This document shows, piece after piece, positions 1-7,814 of a stretch of 32,392 nucleotides of DNA; position 1 is the first letter of the stretch, and each line of letters starts with the position of its first letter. The notes below the pieces were generated by a model. The model saw only the letters and a program-made list of their open reading frames with translations, made no database searches and was not told the DNA's origin. This DNA comes from Xanthomonas arboricola pv. guizotiae. GTDB lineage: Bacteria; Pseudomonadota; Gammaproteobacteria; Xanthomonadales; Xanthomonadaceae. Both the position numbers and the translations under genes were made by a program. The stretch spans positions 1-32,392 of the forward strand of contig NZ_MDSK01000015.1 of assembly GCF_002940205.1 (NCBI RefSeq), read 5' to 3'.

Positions 1-55
1 CCAAAGCGCACTAGGGATCTCGTTGCGACGTGTCATGCCGGCAATGTTGTCGCCG

Positions 56-107
56 ACTCAACAGAATTCAAGGGTTTTGTTAGCCGCTCTTAATTCAGGC
101 GTTAGGC
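56..107 (+). other. integron attC recombination site 1
   Basis: The 52-bp site has an R'' box at 56-62 (ACTCAAC, fitting RYYYAAC) and an R' box at 101-107 (GTTAGGC, fitting GTTRRRY). The inner L'' box (GAATTCAAG, 64-72) and L' box (CTTAATTC, 89-96) are complementary except for one extra G in L''. That extrahelical base is the hallmark that orients attC recognition by the integron integrase. Bases 1-55 would be the end of a preceding cassette, for which no gene can be identified. The integrase and attI are not in this window and should lie to the left if the array has the usual orientation. Confidence 0.8.
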
Positions 108-111
108 CGAC

Positions 112-1098
112 ATGAAAGATCACGACCCGGCTGCAGATTCTCTGCCCCCTGACTCATCTCTATCCAGCAAAGATGCCATGTCTTCTGATCGTTTCGACCA
201 AAGCCGCACACTTCCTGCAGAATCGGAAGGCATCGCGCGCCAGCGCATACGCGTCACCTTCCGTATGCTTGGCTCGCTCCTGCTGGGCGGAGTGGCGATC
301 ATGGGTTCGGTACTGGTCTTTCGGCAAGGCTTGCTACCACTGATCGATACGGTGTTCCAGCCTGGACCCGCATGGCTCAGCGTGTTCAGACGTGCCGGCA
401 TCATCCTTGTGGCCATCGTGGGCTACTGGGCCTATGTTCACTGGCATGAAAGGCGCAAAGCGACCGAGCTGCGGCTGCAGCCGGTTCCCCTGATACTTGG
501 CGGTGTAGGCGGCGCCGCTCTGGTAGCGTTGCCGATCGCCATGCTGTTCGCGTTCGGCGCATACGAACTGGTGCTGTTTCGCGGCGCCTCGCCGGCTCTG
601 CTGGGCGTGGCGGCCTTCATTGGAATTGCGGCCACCCTAGAAGAGCTGGTCCACCGGTGCCTGCTGTTTCGTCTGCTGGAGCGGGCTTGGGGAACAGTGG
701 TGGCATTGGCGGTGCAAGCGGTGCTGTTCGCCCTGCCGCACTTGGAGAACGTCGCGCACGGTGGACCCGGCGATATCGTAGCCATGCTGATTTCGGTGAC
801 AGTGCTGGGCCTGCTATGGGGCGGGCTGTTCGTCCTGACGCGCAACCTATGGGTGGCGGCCGCCAATCACGCAGCATGGAACTTCACCATCTTTCTCAGT
901 GGCGTGCCGCTTTCCGGTATCGAGGACTGGCGCGCCGTAGCGCCGCTCGAAAGCCGCTATGCCGGGCCCGACTGGCTGACCGGCGGAATGTTCGGTCCGG
1001 AAAGTTCGCTGCTGGTGATCGTGTCAGCCACAGTCGTGGTTGTGCTGTTGCTGCGCGCGGCACGACGGCGTGGCGCCTTCCTCAAGCCGGCGGCCTAA
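112..1098 (+). CDS. CPBP-family intramembrane metalloprotease (integron cassette gene)
   Basis: The 328-residue protein starts with a soluble, Ser/Asp-rich stretch of about 50 residues, followed by roughly eight hydrophobic segments. It has the CPBP (Abi, Rce1-like) signature: an EELVHR stretch near residue 178 (EExxxR motif), a conserved His in ALPHLEN, and NHAAWNF near residue 253. These Glu and His residues form the presumed metal-dependent active site within the membrane. Family members include prenyl-protein proteases and bacteriocin self-immunity proteins; the substrate here cannot be told. The gene fills one integron cassette. Its ATG lies four bases after the attC R' box, and its TAA stop lies inside the R'' box of the next attC, which is typical of a cassette gene. 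There is no separate Shine-Dalgarno sequence; the AGG inside GTTAGGC is at the right distance to serve as one. Confidence 0.85.
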   Translation: MKDHDPAADSLPPDSSLSSKDAMSSDRFDQSRTLPAESEGIARQRIRVTFRMLGSLLLGGVAIMGSVLVFRQGLLPLIDTVFQPGPAWLSVFRRAGIILVAIVGYWAYVHWHERRKATELRLQPVPLILGGVGGAALVALPIAMLFAFGAYELVLFRGASPALLGVAAFIGIAATLEELVHRCLLFRLLERAWGTVVALAVQAVLFALPHLENVAHGGPGDIVAMLISVTVLGLLWGGLFVLTRNLWVAAANHAAWNFTIFLSGVPLSGIEDWRAVAPLESRYAGPDWLTGGMFGPESSLLVIVSATVVVVLLLRAARRRGAFLKPAA

Positions 1099-1152
1099 CA
1101 ATGCGTTCAAGGCGACGTGCGTACCGCACGTGCCTTAACTCCGGTGTTAGGC
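1093..1152 (+). other. integron attC recombination site 2
   Basis: This is a 60-bp canonical site. R'' is GCCTAAC (1093-1099) and R' is GTTAGGC (1146-1152), which are perfectly complementary. L'' (CGTTCAAGGC) and L' (GCCTTAAC) pair with one extrahelical G. The centre forms a further hairpin (ACGTGCG/CGCACGT). Length and sequence closely resemble the attC family described for Xanthomonas chromosomal integrons. Recombination between G and TT of each R' would give a cassette of about 1.05 kb (102-1146) carrying the CPBP gene. Confidence 0.93.
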
Positions 1153-1156
1153 AGCT

Positions 1157-1489
1157 ATGAAAAATTCCGTCTCGCGCTTTCAAGGCAAGTCGTTTGGTTG
1201 GGGGTTCATCCTTTTCATCGGTTTGTTTTCGGCGTCCGCTTTCTGGGGCGAGTCGGTGGGCCTTAGCAAATTGGCTGCCGCCGTTCTGTTCGGTGTGAGC
1301 GGCTTTATTCCATTCCTCATTCAGGCCTTTACTGGTTGCGCGCTTGATGGCGCGTGGGTAGCCAGATTCAGCCGCAGAGAGCATCCAACCAAGTATTGGC
1401 TGTTGCTTGCTCTTTCTGCTGCTATTGGCATCGGCTTCTCATATGACGCGTACAGCACGTACATGGAGGCTGCACATGTCGCGGCTTAA
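1157..1489 (+). CDS. small membrane protein of unknown function (integron cassette gene)
   Basis: The 110-residue protein has three predicted hydrophobic segments, at about residues 14-30, 38-58 and 80-97. Charged residues sit between the second and third (RFSRREHPTK). No family is recognised. The ATG again lies exactly four bases after the R' box of attC 2, matching the preceding cassette gene. The TAA stop falls inside a possible R'' box (GCTTAAC, 1484-1490). Codon use is less G/C-biased than in most of the window, as is common in cassette genes. A role as a stress or transport accessory protein would be a guess. The gene call is well supported by its placement within the cassette. Confidence 0.75.
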   Translation: MKNSVSRFQGKSFGWGFILFIGLFSASAFWGESVGLSKLAAAVLFGVSGFIPFLIQAFTGCALDGAWVARFSRREHPTKYWLLLALSAAIGIGFSYDAYSTYMEAAHVAA

Positions 1490-1609
1490 CAATTCTTGCG
1501 AATCTTCATGGTGGCTTTGAAGAAGACTGGAGATGCGATAAGGCGGCGGCGCACGGATGCGAAAGTAATTTCGCAACCTGCTAATTCATTTCGCACCTGT
1601 CCGTTAAAT
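1484..1609 (+). other. candidate divergent attC site closing the second cassette
   Basis: GCTTAAC (1484-1490, RYYYAAC) overlaps the stop codon of the upstream cassette gene, and GTTAAAT (1603-1609) fits GTTRRRY. The span of 126 bp is within the known attC range. Inner complementarity is weak: GCGAA near the left end pairs with TTCGC near the right, and a perfect TGCGAAA/TTTCGCA hairpin occupies the middle. It could be a degenerate attC at the end of the array, or chance. Confidence 0.35.
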
Positions 1610-1711
1610 TGCGGTATAGCCGCCTCATAATAAGCGCTTATCTAGACCGTCGGTGGCGCCACACCTATAGATCAAACTTCGAATAAAACGCCATATCCTG
1701 CTTGCCCCTAA

Positions 1712-1862
1712 GGAACCTCTGAACAACTCTTGGCGTTGCGAGCGAACTTGGGATTTCGCTTGATCACGACAATCTCCGTTGCTGAAAATCAATCACTTAC
1801 GCGTGATGGCTCCAACCTCAGGCGTCGATCAGAAGTCTATCGAGGAGTTGTTCAGAGCTTCC
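1712..1862. mobile_element. 151-bp MITE-like element with IS5-type ends
   Basis: The left terminal inverted repeat GGAACCTCTGAACAACTC (1712-1729) matches the inverted right end at 1845-1862 in 17 of 18 positions. The element is bounded on both sides by CTAA (1708-1711 and 1863-1866), which fits the YTAR target duplication of the IS5 group. It contains no transposase; its short open frames lack any recognisable domain. It therefore looks like a non-autonomous derivative moved by an IS5-family transposase elsewhere in the genome. It lies between the integron array and xopB. Confidence 0.75.
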
Positions 1863-2297
1863 CTAAGCAAAAAGCATTCCATATGCTCCGCGCCCTGCGT
1901 CCGAGGTTACTCTTCGCGAGGCGCTGCACCTGCGCCGTGTGGTCGCGCCATCCGGCTCCGCTGACCAGTTAGAATATGCCGACATTAGATCGATGTCACA
2001 TTTATTATGTTGGAGATATCCATATAGGCTAGACGATTTACCGCATTTTTTGACCGGAAGGGGTTTGACGGTCAACTAAATTCTGACCCGCAGCCAAGCA
2101 TAGCGCTCATTGGTCAAGATCCCGTCTCAGTTTTAATCATGAAACAGTGCATCAACGCGGCTCTTTCAGTAAAAAAGAAGATCCGTGCCAAACATTTGGT
2201 GTTACGGAATGGCTTTCTCCATCTGGGCTGGGAAGGTCTCGCCACAAGCTGTATTTGCGTTACCCAAACTTGATGAATTTTCCATAAGGTGAACAAT
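1863..2297. other. AT-rich gap before xopB, no gene seen
   Basis: No convincing gene was found here. The stretch is visibly AT-richer than the rest of the window. It contains a GGTCA-N9-TGACC dyad at 2070-2088 overlapping TTGAC-G-GTCAA at 2065-2075. No TTCGB-N15-TTCGB PIP box was found on the plus strand. The xopB promoter must lie here unless transcription enters from upstream. Confidence 0.5.
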
Positions 2298-4133
2298 ATG
2301 AAGGCAGTGCTTGCACGATCCCATTCCTTGTCGTCACTCGATCACATACGCCAACCTGAATCTGGCGCGGATAACAATTCGGGTTTGGCACCTGACGCGC
2401 AGCTTAGCCATAGCGTCTACCGTCAGTCCGAAGACAGCAGGCTGCCAACCACCAAGCCCCCGCAGCGGCGCGGTGTAAGCCTCCGGCCAGCTAGCCCCGA
2501 GGCTGCCGGGCAAGGATCCGGCCGTACTGATAACAATGGATTGGAAACCCCACTACTGACCTCGTTAGCGGCTTTTCAAAAACCCGGGCATGTCGGCTCG
2601 GTGCGCAGGGAGTCGGGCCGACTTGTTTCTGACAACTCGGTCGTGCACGCGTTGTTATCTTTCGCGCAGGCTGACCAGCCATTCCCGTCACAGGCCGCGA
2701 GCATTGAGGGGGTCCGACTAGAGATGGCGTCGCGTCGAGACCCGGAGAAAGCGCTTGAGGAGTTCAAGGACGCATTCACGGTGGAAACGGCGCAACTGAT
2801 GCCCACCGCCGACTCGTCAGAGCGGACAGCTGAGCAAATCGATGCTGACATTCATATCCCCTTATTGCTTAAGGCGATTGAGCGGGGCTCCGCAGCATTT
2901 GGCCCAAGCGCTTTGATCGAGATGGCAGACGGCAGCCAGATCAGCGCGAAAGCGTTCCTCGCCTCGTGTGCACCAGATGTCATGTCCAATGACGATGTCC
3001 TGTCGGCGTTCATCAAACAGAAACTCAAAGGGGACGAGGACCTCCAGGTTCGTCTGGGTGCACAGGAATTGCTACATGTGGCGACCAAGAAAGAATTCCA
3101 GCTCGGCGGCTTGGCCGGTAGCATTGGCGTCAGCAGCATGCTCGGCTCCGCATGGGAACTCGGCGCTTCGGAACTGTTGAAAAAAGCCATCTTCGGCAAA
3201 AATTTCTCGCCCAGTCAGTATGCTCTGCAATTGGCCGGAATCGATTCAGTGCCGCCTTTGATAATCGAGACTATGGACACCATGTGTGTGCTCGCAATCA
3301 TCAAGGGTATGAAAGGTGAGGACTGGTCAATGCGCGACCTGCTCCCCAAGGCGATGAAAGCCGGTGCCATCTCTTCAGTTGTGTCATTCCCCAATAACGT
3401 CTTGCAGTACGCAGGCTTTAAGTCAGGATTAGGTGATCTTGCGGCCAATACGACGACAACCGAAGCGGCCATTTTTGGCGCTGCTTCAGGCATTCCACCC
3501 GAAGTCAAGGAAAGCGAAGAGTTGATGCGTGCTGGATTGTTCCAGAGCATTAAGGATGGCGTGATGGCGCATCCCGGCGAGAACATGGGCCCGGAGGAGG
3601 CGATTGAGCAGATGACGCGCCATGCGCTCGATATTGCCCCCGGCGAAAGCACCGCTGTCAAGTCTATGGGGCTGGCATCCATTGTCGGGATGATCCCGCT
3701 GATCGCCAGCGACAAAGCCACAGGATTGCTCTCGGAAAAGGTGCTACGTATCTTCCGGAGCGCCGTCTTCAATCCGATCGAAGCCATCGCTCTGAACGCG
3801 CTGGCGCTTGGCGGACGCGTGCATGTTCCTGGGCTATTCGAATCCGACAATGCTAAGCACGCGCGCGTTGTGCAAACCATTCTGACGCGAGCAAGCGAGC
3901 ACATGGAAAGCGGAGAACGGGAAATTACCGCAGAAGAGTTGCATCAGATTTTGGTTCCCAGGAGCGAGTTCCTTCGTCATGTAGGAACCGCGATTGTCAA
4001 AGGCATGAATGCAAGCTTCGAGGCCCTTCCCGCGCTGGCCCGTAAACTTGGATATGGCGAAACTCCTTTGGCCGAACGTATTCCGTATCAGGACCTGGCT
4101 GTGTCTGATACGGCGCACCAACCCGCACCCTGA
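2298..4133 (+). CDS. xopB: type III secreted effector XopB (HopD1/AvrPphD family)
   Basis: The predicted 611-residue protein closely matches the XopB/HopD1 (AvrPphD) effector family over most of its length. Recognisable stretches include HIGSVRR-like HVGSVRRESG near residue 100, LLSFAQADQPFPSQAASI, and the long central block from ELLHVATKKEFQLGG through VSFPNNVLQYAGFKS. The first 90 or so residues are rich in Ser, Pro, Gln and Arg with no hydrophobic signal, as expected of a type III secretion signal. XopB suppresses plant immunity in host cells; its biochemical activity is not established. ATG 2298 is preferred over GTG 2289 because AAGGTG lies six bases upstream. The gene stands alone beside an integron tail and an IS5-type miniature element, and a strong hairpin follows at 4217-4241. 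No truncation is apparent. Confidence 0.93.
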   Translation: MKAVLARSHSLSSLDHIRQPESGADNNSGLAPDAQLSHSVYRQSEDSRLPTTKPPQRRGVSLRPASPEAAGQGSGRTDNNGLETPLLTSLAAFQKPGHVGSVRRESGRLVSDNSVVHALLSFAQADQPFPSQAASIEGVRLEMASRRDPEKALEEFKDAFTVETAQLMPTADSSERTAEQIDADIHIPLLLKAIERGSAAFGPSALIEMADGSQISAKAFLASCAPDVMSNDDVLSAFIKQKLKGDEDLQVRLGAQELLHVATKKEFQLGGLAGSIGVSSMLGSAWELGASELLKKAIFGKNFSPSQYALQLAGIDSVPPLIIETMDTMCVLAIIKGMKGEDWSMRDLLPKAMKAGAISSVVSFPNNVLQYAGFKSGLGDLAANTTTTEAAIFGAASGIPPEVKESEELMRAGLFQSIKDGVMAHPGENMGPEEAIEQMTRHALDIAPGESTAVKSMGLASIVGMIPLIASDKATGLLSEKVLRIFRSAVFNPIEAIALNALALGGRVHVPGLFESDNAKHARVVQTILTRASEHMESGEREITAEELHQILVPRSEFLRHVGTAIVKGMNASFEALPALARKLGYGETPLAERIPYQDLAVSDTAHQPAP

Positions 4134-4216
4134 GCCGTAATCCACGGGATAGCCGGGGTTGCGATCAGTGGTTGGGGGATCATTGGGATACCTCGCTCCG
4201 CAGCTTCGAGGGATGC

Positions 4217-4241
4217 ACGGCGCTGGCGAAGTCAGCGCCGT
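4217..4241 (+). terminator. hairpin downstream of xopB
   Basis: A perfect 9-bp stem (ACGGCGCTG/CAGCGCCGT) with a 7-base loop lies about 85 bases after the xopB stop. No long T-run follows, so intrinsic termination is likely but not certain. Confidence 0.5.
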
Positions 4242-4276
4242 TGCGTACTGCCTAATCCAACAAGAGCGGTAGGGTA

Positions 4277-4309
4277 CCTAGCACAACAACTGCAAATGGT
4301 TGTGCTAGG
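4277..4309. terminator. 11-bp perfect inverted repeat between convergent xopB and hxlR-type genes
   Basis: The stem CCTAGCACAAC/GTTGTGCTAGG has an 11-base loop. It lies about 60 bases beyond the stop of the minus-strand regulator gene and could terminate transcription from either side. Neither side has a clear T-tract. Confidence 0.45.
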
Positions 4310-4367
4310 CATCTCAAGGCGTGCTACCAAGTTGTTTGCAACTCGGCCCAACTTGGGTTGACAGCAC

Positions 4368-4802
4368 TTACGCCATCGCTTCGTCGGCATCCAGCGCAAC
4401 CGCCGGCTGCTGGGCATGATCGAAGCGTTCGCGTGCGGAGCGGATGGCCGCATGATTCTCGCCTGCCCAGTTGAGCAGCTCCGAGATCGGGCCGAGCAGC
4501 GCCACGCCGAGCTTGGACAAGGCATATTCCACGCTGGGCGGCTTGGTCGCGTAGACCTTGCGGGTGATCATGCCGTTGCGCTCGAGGTTGCGCAGGGTCT
4601 GGGTCAGCATGCGCTTGGAGATGTCCGGCACGGCGCGCTGGATGGCGCTGAAGCGGGAGGGGCCGGGGATCAGCGTCAGCAGGATCAGCATGGTCCATTT
4701 GTCGCCGATCTGATCGAGCACATCGCGCACCGGGCACTTGGTGGCGTCGAACGGTATGCCTTGCAGGGACGGCGGCGGCGGAAACAGAGCAATCGCGTTC
4801 AC
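4368..4802 (-). CDS. HxlR-family transcriptional regulator
   Basis: The 144-residue protein has the HxlR hallmark [15 protein letters not shown] at residues 23-37. A winged helix-turn-helix follows, including [19 protein letters not shown]. The conserved Cys23 is the redox-sensing residue in characterised HxlR proteins such as QorR and YodB, which lose DNA binding when it is modified by quinones or diamide. The gene diverges from a qorB-type quinone reductase, the same arrangement as ytfH/ytfG in enterobacteria, so control of that gene is the likely job. The start is GTG at 4802; no better in-frame start exists before the domain. The stop at 4368 is followed by a long inverted repeat. Confidence 0.9.
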   Translation of the reverse strand: MNAIALFPPPPSLQGIPFDATKCPVRDVLDQIGDKWTMLILLTLIPGPSRFSAIQRAVPDISKRMLTQTLRNLERNGMITRKVYATKPPSVEYALSKLGVALLGPISELLNWAGENHAAIRSARERFDHAQQPAVALDADEAMA

Positions 4803-4888
4803 TGGGATATCTCACGGTAACCAGGGGGTGGAAAGCTGCCTCCTTGCGGAGGTTCGAACGGCCCTGACAATAGGTGCGCGGACCAAGA

Positions 4889-4903
4889 GTCTAGATAGTA
4901 GAC
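4889..4903. promoter_or_regulatory. candidate operator in the HxlR-qorB intergenic region
   Basis: A GTCTA-N5-TAGAC dyad lies 34 bases before the qorB start, in the 134-bp divergent region. A second hairpin (CCTCC/GGAGG, 4841-4854) lies nearer the regulator. An HxlR dimer would need a symmetric site here. The assignment is inferred from position and symmetry only. Confidence 0.35.
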
Positions 4904-4936
4904 CACGCCTCTTATCAATACCTACTGGAGTTCACC

Positions 4937-5824
4937 ATGGCACACCCCTCCCCCCTGATCCTCGTCACCGGCGCCAGCGGGCAGCTGGGCGCATTGGTGG
5001 TCGACGCACTGCTGGCGCGTGTCCCGGCCGCTCGGATCGTAGCAACGGCCCGCGATACTGCGTCACTCGCGCAGTTCGCAAAACGCGACATCACCGTGCG
5101 CCGCGCCGACTACGCCGACCCGCAGAGCCTAGATCAGGCCTTCGCGGGCGTGGGCCGGGTGCTGCTGGTGTCGTCCAATGCGGTGGGCGAACGCGTGCCG
5201 CAGCACCGCAACGTGATCGAGGCCGCCAAGCGGGCCGGCGTGGAGTTGCTGGCCTATACGAGCGTGCTGCATGCCGCTACCAGCACGCTCTCGCTGGCAC
5301 CCGAGCATGTGGCCACCGAGGCGCTGCTGCGCGAAAGCGGCGTGCCGCACGTGCTGCTGCGCAATGGCTGGTACACCGAGAACTACACCGGCTCGATCGC
5401 GGCCGAGGTGGCGCATGGCGCGGTGATCGGCAGCGCCGGCGAGGGCAGGATCAGTGCGGCCACGCGCGCCGACTATGCCGAGGCCGCCGCAGCGGTGCTG
5501 GCCGCCGACACGCCGCAGGCCGGCAAGATCTACGAGCTGGCCGGCGATACCGCCTTCACGATGGCCGAGTATGCCGCCGAGGTGGCGCAGCAGTCGGGCA
5601 AGCCGGTGGCCTATCACGATCTGCCCGAAGCCGACTACGCGGCGGCGTTGGTGCAGATCGGTCTGCCGGCCGCATTCGCACAGGTGCTGGCGCAGTGCTC
5701 GGCATCCTCGCGCGGCGGCAGCCTGTTCGACGACAGCCACACGCTGAGCCAGCTGATCGGCCGCCCGACCACCCCGCTGCGCGATGCGGTGGCGGCGGCA
5801 TTGCAGGCGACGCCGGCCGGCTGA
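4937..5824 (+). CDS. qorB: NAD(P)H:quinone reductase, QorB-like (NmrA-type SDR)
   Basis: The 295-residue protein begins with a Rossmann dinucleotide-binding motif, TGASGQLG, at residues 11-18. It then matches E. coli QorB (YtfG) along its length: PQHRNVIEAAKRAGVE, AYTSVLHA, LLRNGWYTENY, and a C-terminal GGSLFDDSHTLSQLIG block. QorB reduces quinones with NADPH. The atypical SDR fold lacks the usual YxxxK pair. An SD-like GGAG lies about 8 bases before the ATG. The divergent HxlR gene supports induction by electrophiles or quinones, as for E. coli qorB and B. subtilis yodC. Nothing is broken. Confidence 0.92.
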   Translation: MAHPSPLILVTGASGQLGALVVDALLARVPAARIVATARDTASLAQFAKRDITVRRADYADPQSLDQAFAGVGRVLLVSSNAVGERVPQHRNVIEAAKRAGVELLAYTSVLHAATSTLSLAPEHVATEALLRESGVPHVLLRNGWYTENYTGSIAAEVAHGAVIGSAGEGRISAATRADYAEAAAAVLAADTPQAGKIYELAGDTAFTMAEYAAEVAQQSGKPVAYHDLPEADYAAALVQIGLPAAFAQVLAQCSASSRGGSLFDDSHTLSQLIGRPTTPLRDAVAAALQATPAG

Positions 5825-5929
5825 GCCGGGCCGTGGCACGGTGCTGCGCGACACCGTGCAGCCGCGCCGGCCCGGCGCTACGCCACGCGGTGCGTGATCC
5901 GGCAAAGGCGGGCGATGCCCGCCTTTGCC
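5825..5929 (+). terminator. two successive hairpins after qorB
   Basis: The first hairpin (5825-5876) has an outer 8-bp GCCGGGCC/GGCCCGGC stem and an inner GCACGGTG/CACCGTGC stem. The second (5901-5929) is a perfect 13-bp inverted repeat, GGCAAAGGCGGGC/GCCCGCCTTTGCC, with a 3-base loop. They lie immediately after the qorB stop and probably end that transcript. The remaining bases to 6205 show no gene. Confidence 0.6.
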
Positions 5930-6205
5930 ATGTTGTTGAGTCATCGTCCCTTGCCACGCGTTGGCGACGACGACAGCACGCCATGGCCGTGCACAGCACG
6001 CGCTTCGGCCTTTGCGTCGGCAGCTGCTCCTGGCGGCACCATCTGCTCATGGCACCGCGGGCCGCCGGCCGGCGGCAGCAACCAAAGCGTCACATCGGTG
6101 CCCCGTGCGAACGCCGCGCGCCGATGGGCCTGCCTTCTGCGCGTCGCACAACTGACACGCGCCAGACACGCAGCTGACATAGCGCTGCGCTGTGCCGGGC
6201 CGCCG

Positions 6206-6239
6206 ATGTCACCAAACTGACATCAAATCTAAATATAAC
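6206..6239 (+). promoter_or_regulatory. Pho box and -10 element of the phosphate porin gene
   Basis: Bases 6206-6223 read ATGTCAC-CAAA-CTGACAT. This agrees with the 7-4-7 PhoB box (CTGTCAT-AWAW-CTGTMAY) at about 14 of 18 positions. A -10-like TATAAC starts at 6234, ten bases after the box, which is the standard spacing for PhoB-activated promoters lacking a -35. The same bases also form a perfect dyad (GATGTCA-N6-TGACATC, 6205-6224). Transcription would begin near 6246, giving a leader of about 120 bases. Confidence 0.7.
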
Positions 6240-6368
6240 TGCACGCATTGCCGCACCGTCAGGACGACCGGGCGCCTGGTGGGCGTGCCGGCGCCGTGTT
6301 CGCCGCCCGCCGGGCAGCGCAGGCCTGACGCTGCCGCCGACCCGTTTCCCTTGCACGAGCCGGACCAA

Positions 6369-7814
6369 ATGAAAAAACGCAATCTCGCCACCGTCCTGTG
6401 CGCCCTCAGCACGACCGCCAGCGGCAGCACGCTGGCCGCCGAGCTGGAGCTGTACGTGGACCGCAAGACCAAGCAGATCTTCGCCGAGCCGGCCCCGGGG
6501 CGCGACAAGCTGGGCAAGTTCGTGCAGGTGGACGAGAACGGCAAGCTGCCGGCGTCGGCGATGCCGGCTGCACCGGCACTGCCGCCCGCCCCTGCGGCGG
6601 CGGCGCCTGCCGACACTGCCATCGCCCAGGCCGCACCTGCACCCGTCCCGGCTGCGGCAACGGCCAAGGCTGGCGAGGCCGGCAAGAAGTGGTACGACAA
6701 GCTGAGCCTGCGTGGCTACACGCAGATCCGCTACAACCAGGGCATCGGTGGCGACGCGCAGGATCTGCGCGCACCCGGCGACCGCTTTATCGGCAACGAC
6801 CAGAGCCTGGGCATCCGGCGTGCGCGCCTGGTGCTGAGCGGCGATCTCAACGAGCACGTGTCGCTGTACTTCCAGCCGGACTTTGCGAGCACGCCGACCG
6901 GTTCGACCACCTCCAACTTCGCGCAGTTGCGCGATGCGTATGCCGACATCTACTTCGACAAGAAGCGCGAGTACCGCGTGCGCGTGGGCCAGTCGAAGAT
7001 GCCGTACGGCTGGGAGAACCTGCAATCCAGCCAGAACCGTCTCACCCTGGACCGCGCCGACGCGCTCAACTCCGGCCTGCGCGACGAACGCGATATCGGT
7101 GCGGTGTTCTACTACAGCCCCACCGTGGCCAAGGGCCGCTTCCAGGACCTGGTCAAGTCGGGCTTGAAGGGCTCGGGCGACTACGGCGTGATCGGCGCCG
7201 GCGTGTACAACGGCCAGGGCGCCAACCGCGCCGAGCGCAACGACAGCATGCATGCGGTGGTGCACGCCACCTACCCGTTCAAGTTCGCCAACGGCCAGTA
7301 CCTGGAAGTGGGTGCCGATGCCTACAGCGGCCGCTTCGTGCCGACCGCGGCGGCAGTCAACATCGGTGGCCGCAGCTTCACCCCGGCCATCACCGACCCG
7401 AACGGCTACACCGACCAACGCGTGGCCGCGCACATCATCTACTACCCGCAGCCGTTCGGCCTGCAGGCCGAGTGGACGGTGGGCCGCGGCCCGGAGCTGG
7501 ATGTCGCACAGCGGCGCATCCGCACCCGCTCGCTGAGCGGCGGTTACGTGCAGGCGATGTACAAGCACGATGGCAGCTACGGCACCTTGCTGCCGTACCT
7601 GAAGTGGCAGACCTACCGCGGCGGCTCCAAGTTCGACACCAATGCGCCGCGCATGCGCCTGGACGAAGTGGAAGCCGGCGTCGAGTGGCAGCCGATGGAT
7701 GCGCTGGAACTGGTGTTCGCCTATTCGAAGATGAAGCGCACCGACGTCACCACCGCGCCGTATCCGGTGGTGGAAGGCGACTTGCTGCGGCTGCAGTTGC
7801 AGGTCAATTACTGA
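6369..7814 (+). CDS. phosphate-selective porin O/P family protein
   Basis: The 481-residue outer-membrane protein begins with a signal peptide (MKKRN followed by a hydrophobic core, likely cleaved after LAAE or STLAA). An Ala/Pro-rich linker follows at about residues 60-95. A porin O/P barrel runs from LRGYTQIRYN to the end, with markers GIRRARLVLSG, LYFQPDF, RVGQSKMPYGWENL and the C-terminal LQLQVNY ending in an aromatic residue. OprP/OprO of Pseudomonas take up phosphate and pyrophosphate through such trimeric barrels. The upstream open frame extends to 6192, but ATG 6369 places the signal peptide at the N-terminus. The Pho box promoter supports induction by phosphate starvation. A 16-bp hairpin follows at 7835. 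Confidence 0.92.
   Translation: MKKRNLATVLCALSTTASGSTLAAELELYVDRKTKQIFAEPAPGRDKLGKFVQVDENGKLPASAMPAAPALPPAPAAAAPADTAIAQAAPAPVPAAATAKAGEAGKKWYDKLSLRGYTQIRYNQGIGGDAQDLRAPGDRFIGNDQSLGIRRARLVLSGDLNEHVSLYFQPDFASTPTGSTTSNFAQLRDAYADIYFDKKREYRVRVGQSKMPYGWENLQSSQNRLTLDRADALNSGLRDERDIGAVFYYSPTVAKGRFQDLVKSGLKGSGDYGVIGAGVYNGQGANRAERNDSMHAVVHATYPFKFANGQYLEVGADAYSGRFVPTAAAVNIGGRSFTPAITDPNGYTDQRVAAHIIYYPQPFGLQAEWTVGRGPELDVAQRRIRTRSLSGGYVQAMYKHDGSYGTLLPYLKWQTYRGGSKFDTNAPRMRLDEVEAGVEWQPMDALELVFAYSKMKRTDVTTAPYPVVEGDLLRLQLQVNY

Noticed and set aside
1915..1939. TTCGC upstream of xopB as half of a PIP box
   Set aside because: The bases 15 positions later (CGCCG) do not form the second TTCGB half.
2065..2088. 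Dyads near TTGACGGTCAA and GGTCA-N9-TGACC as an IS end
   Set aside because: There is no matching second end and no target duplication; left as an unexplained palindrome.
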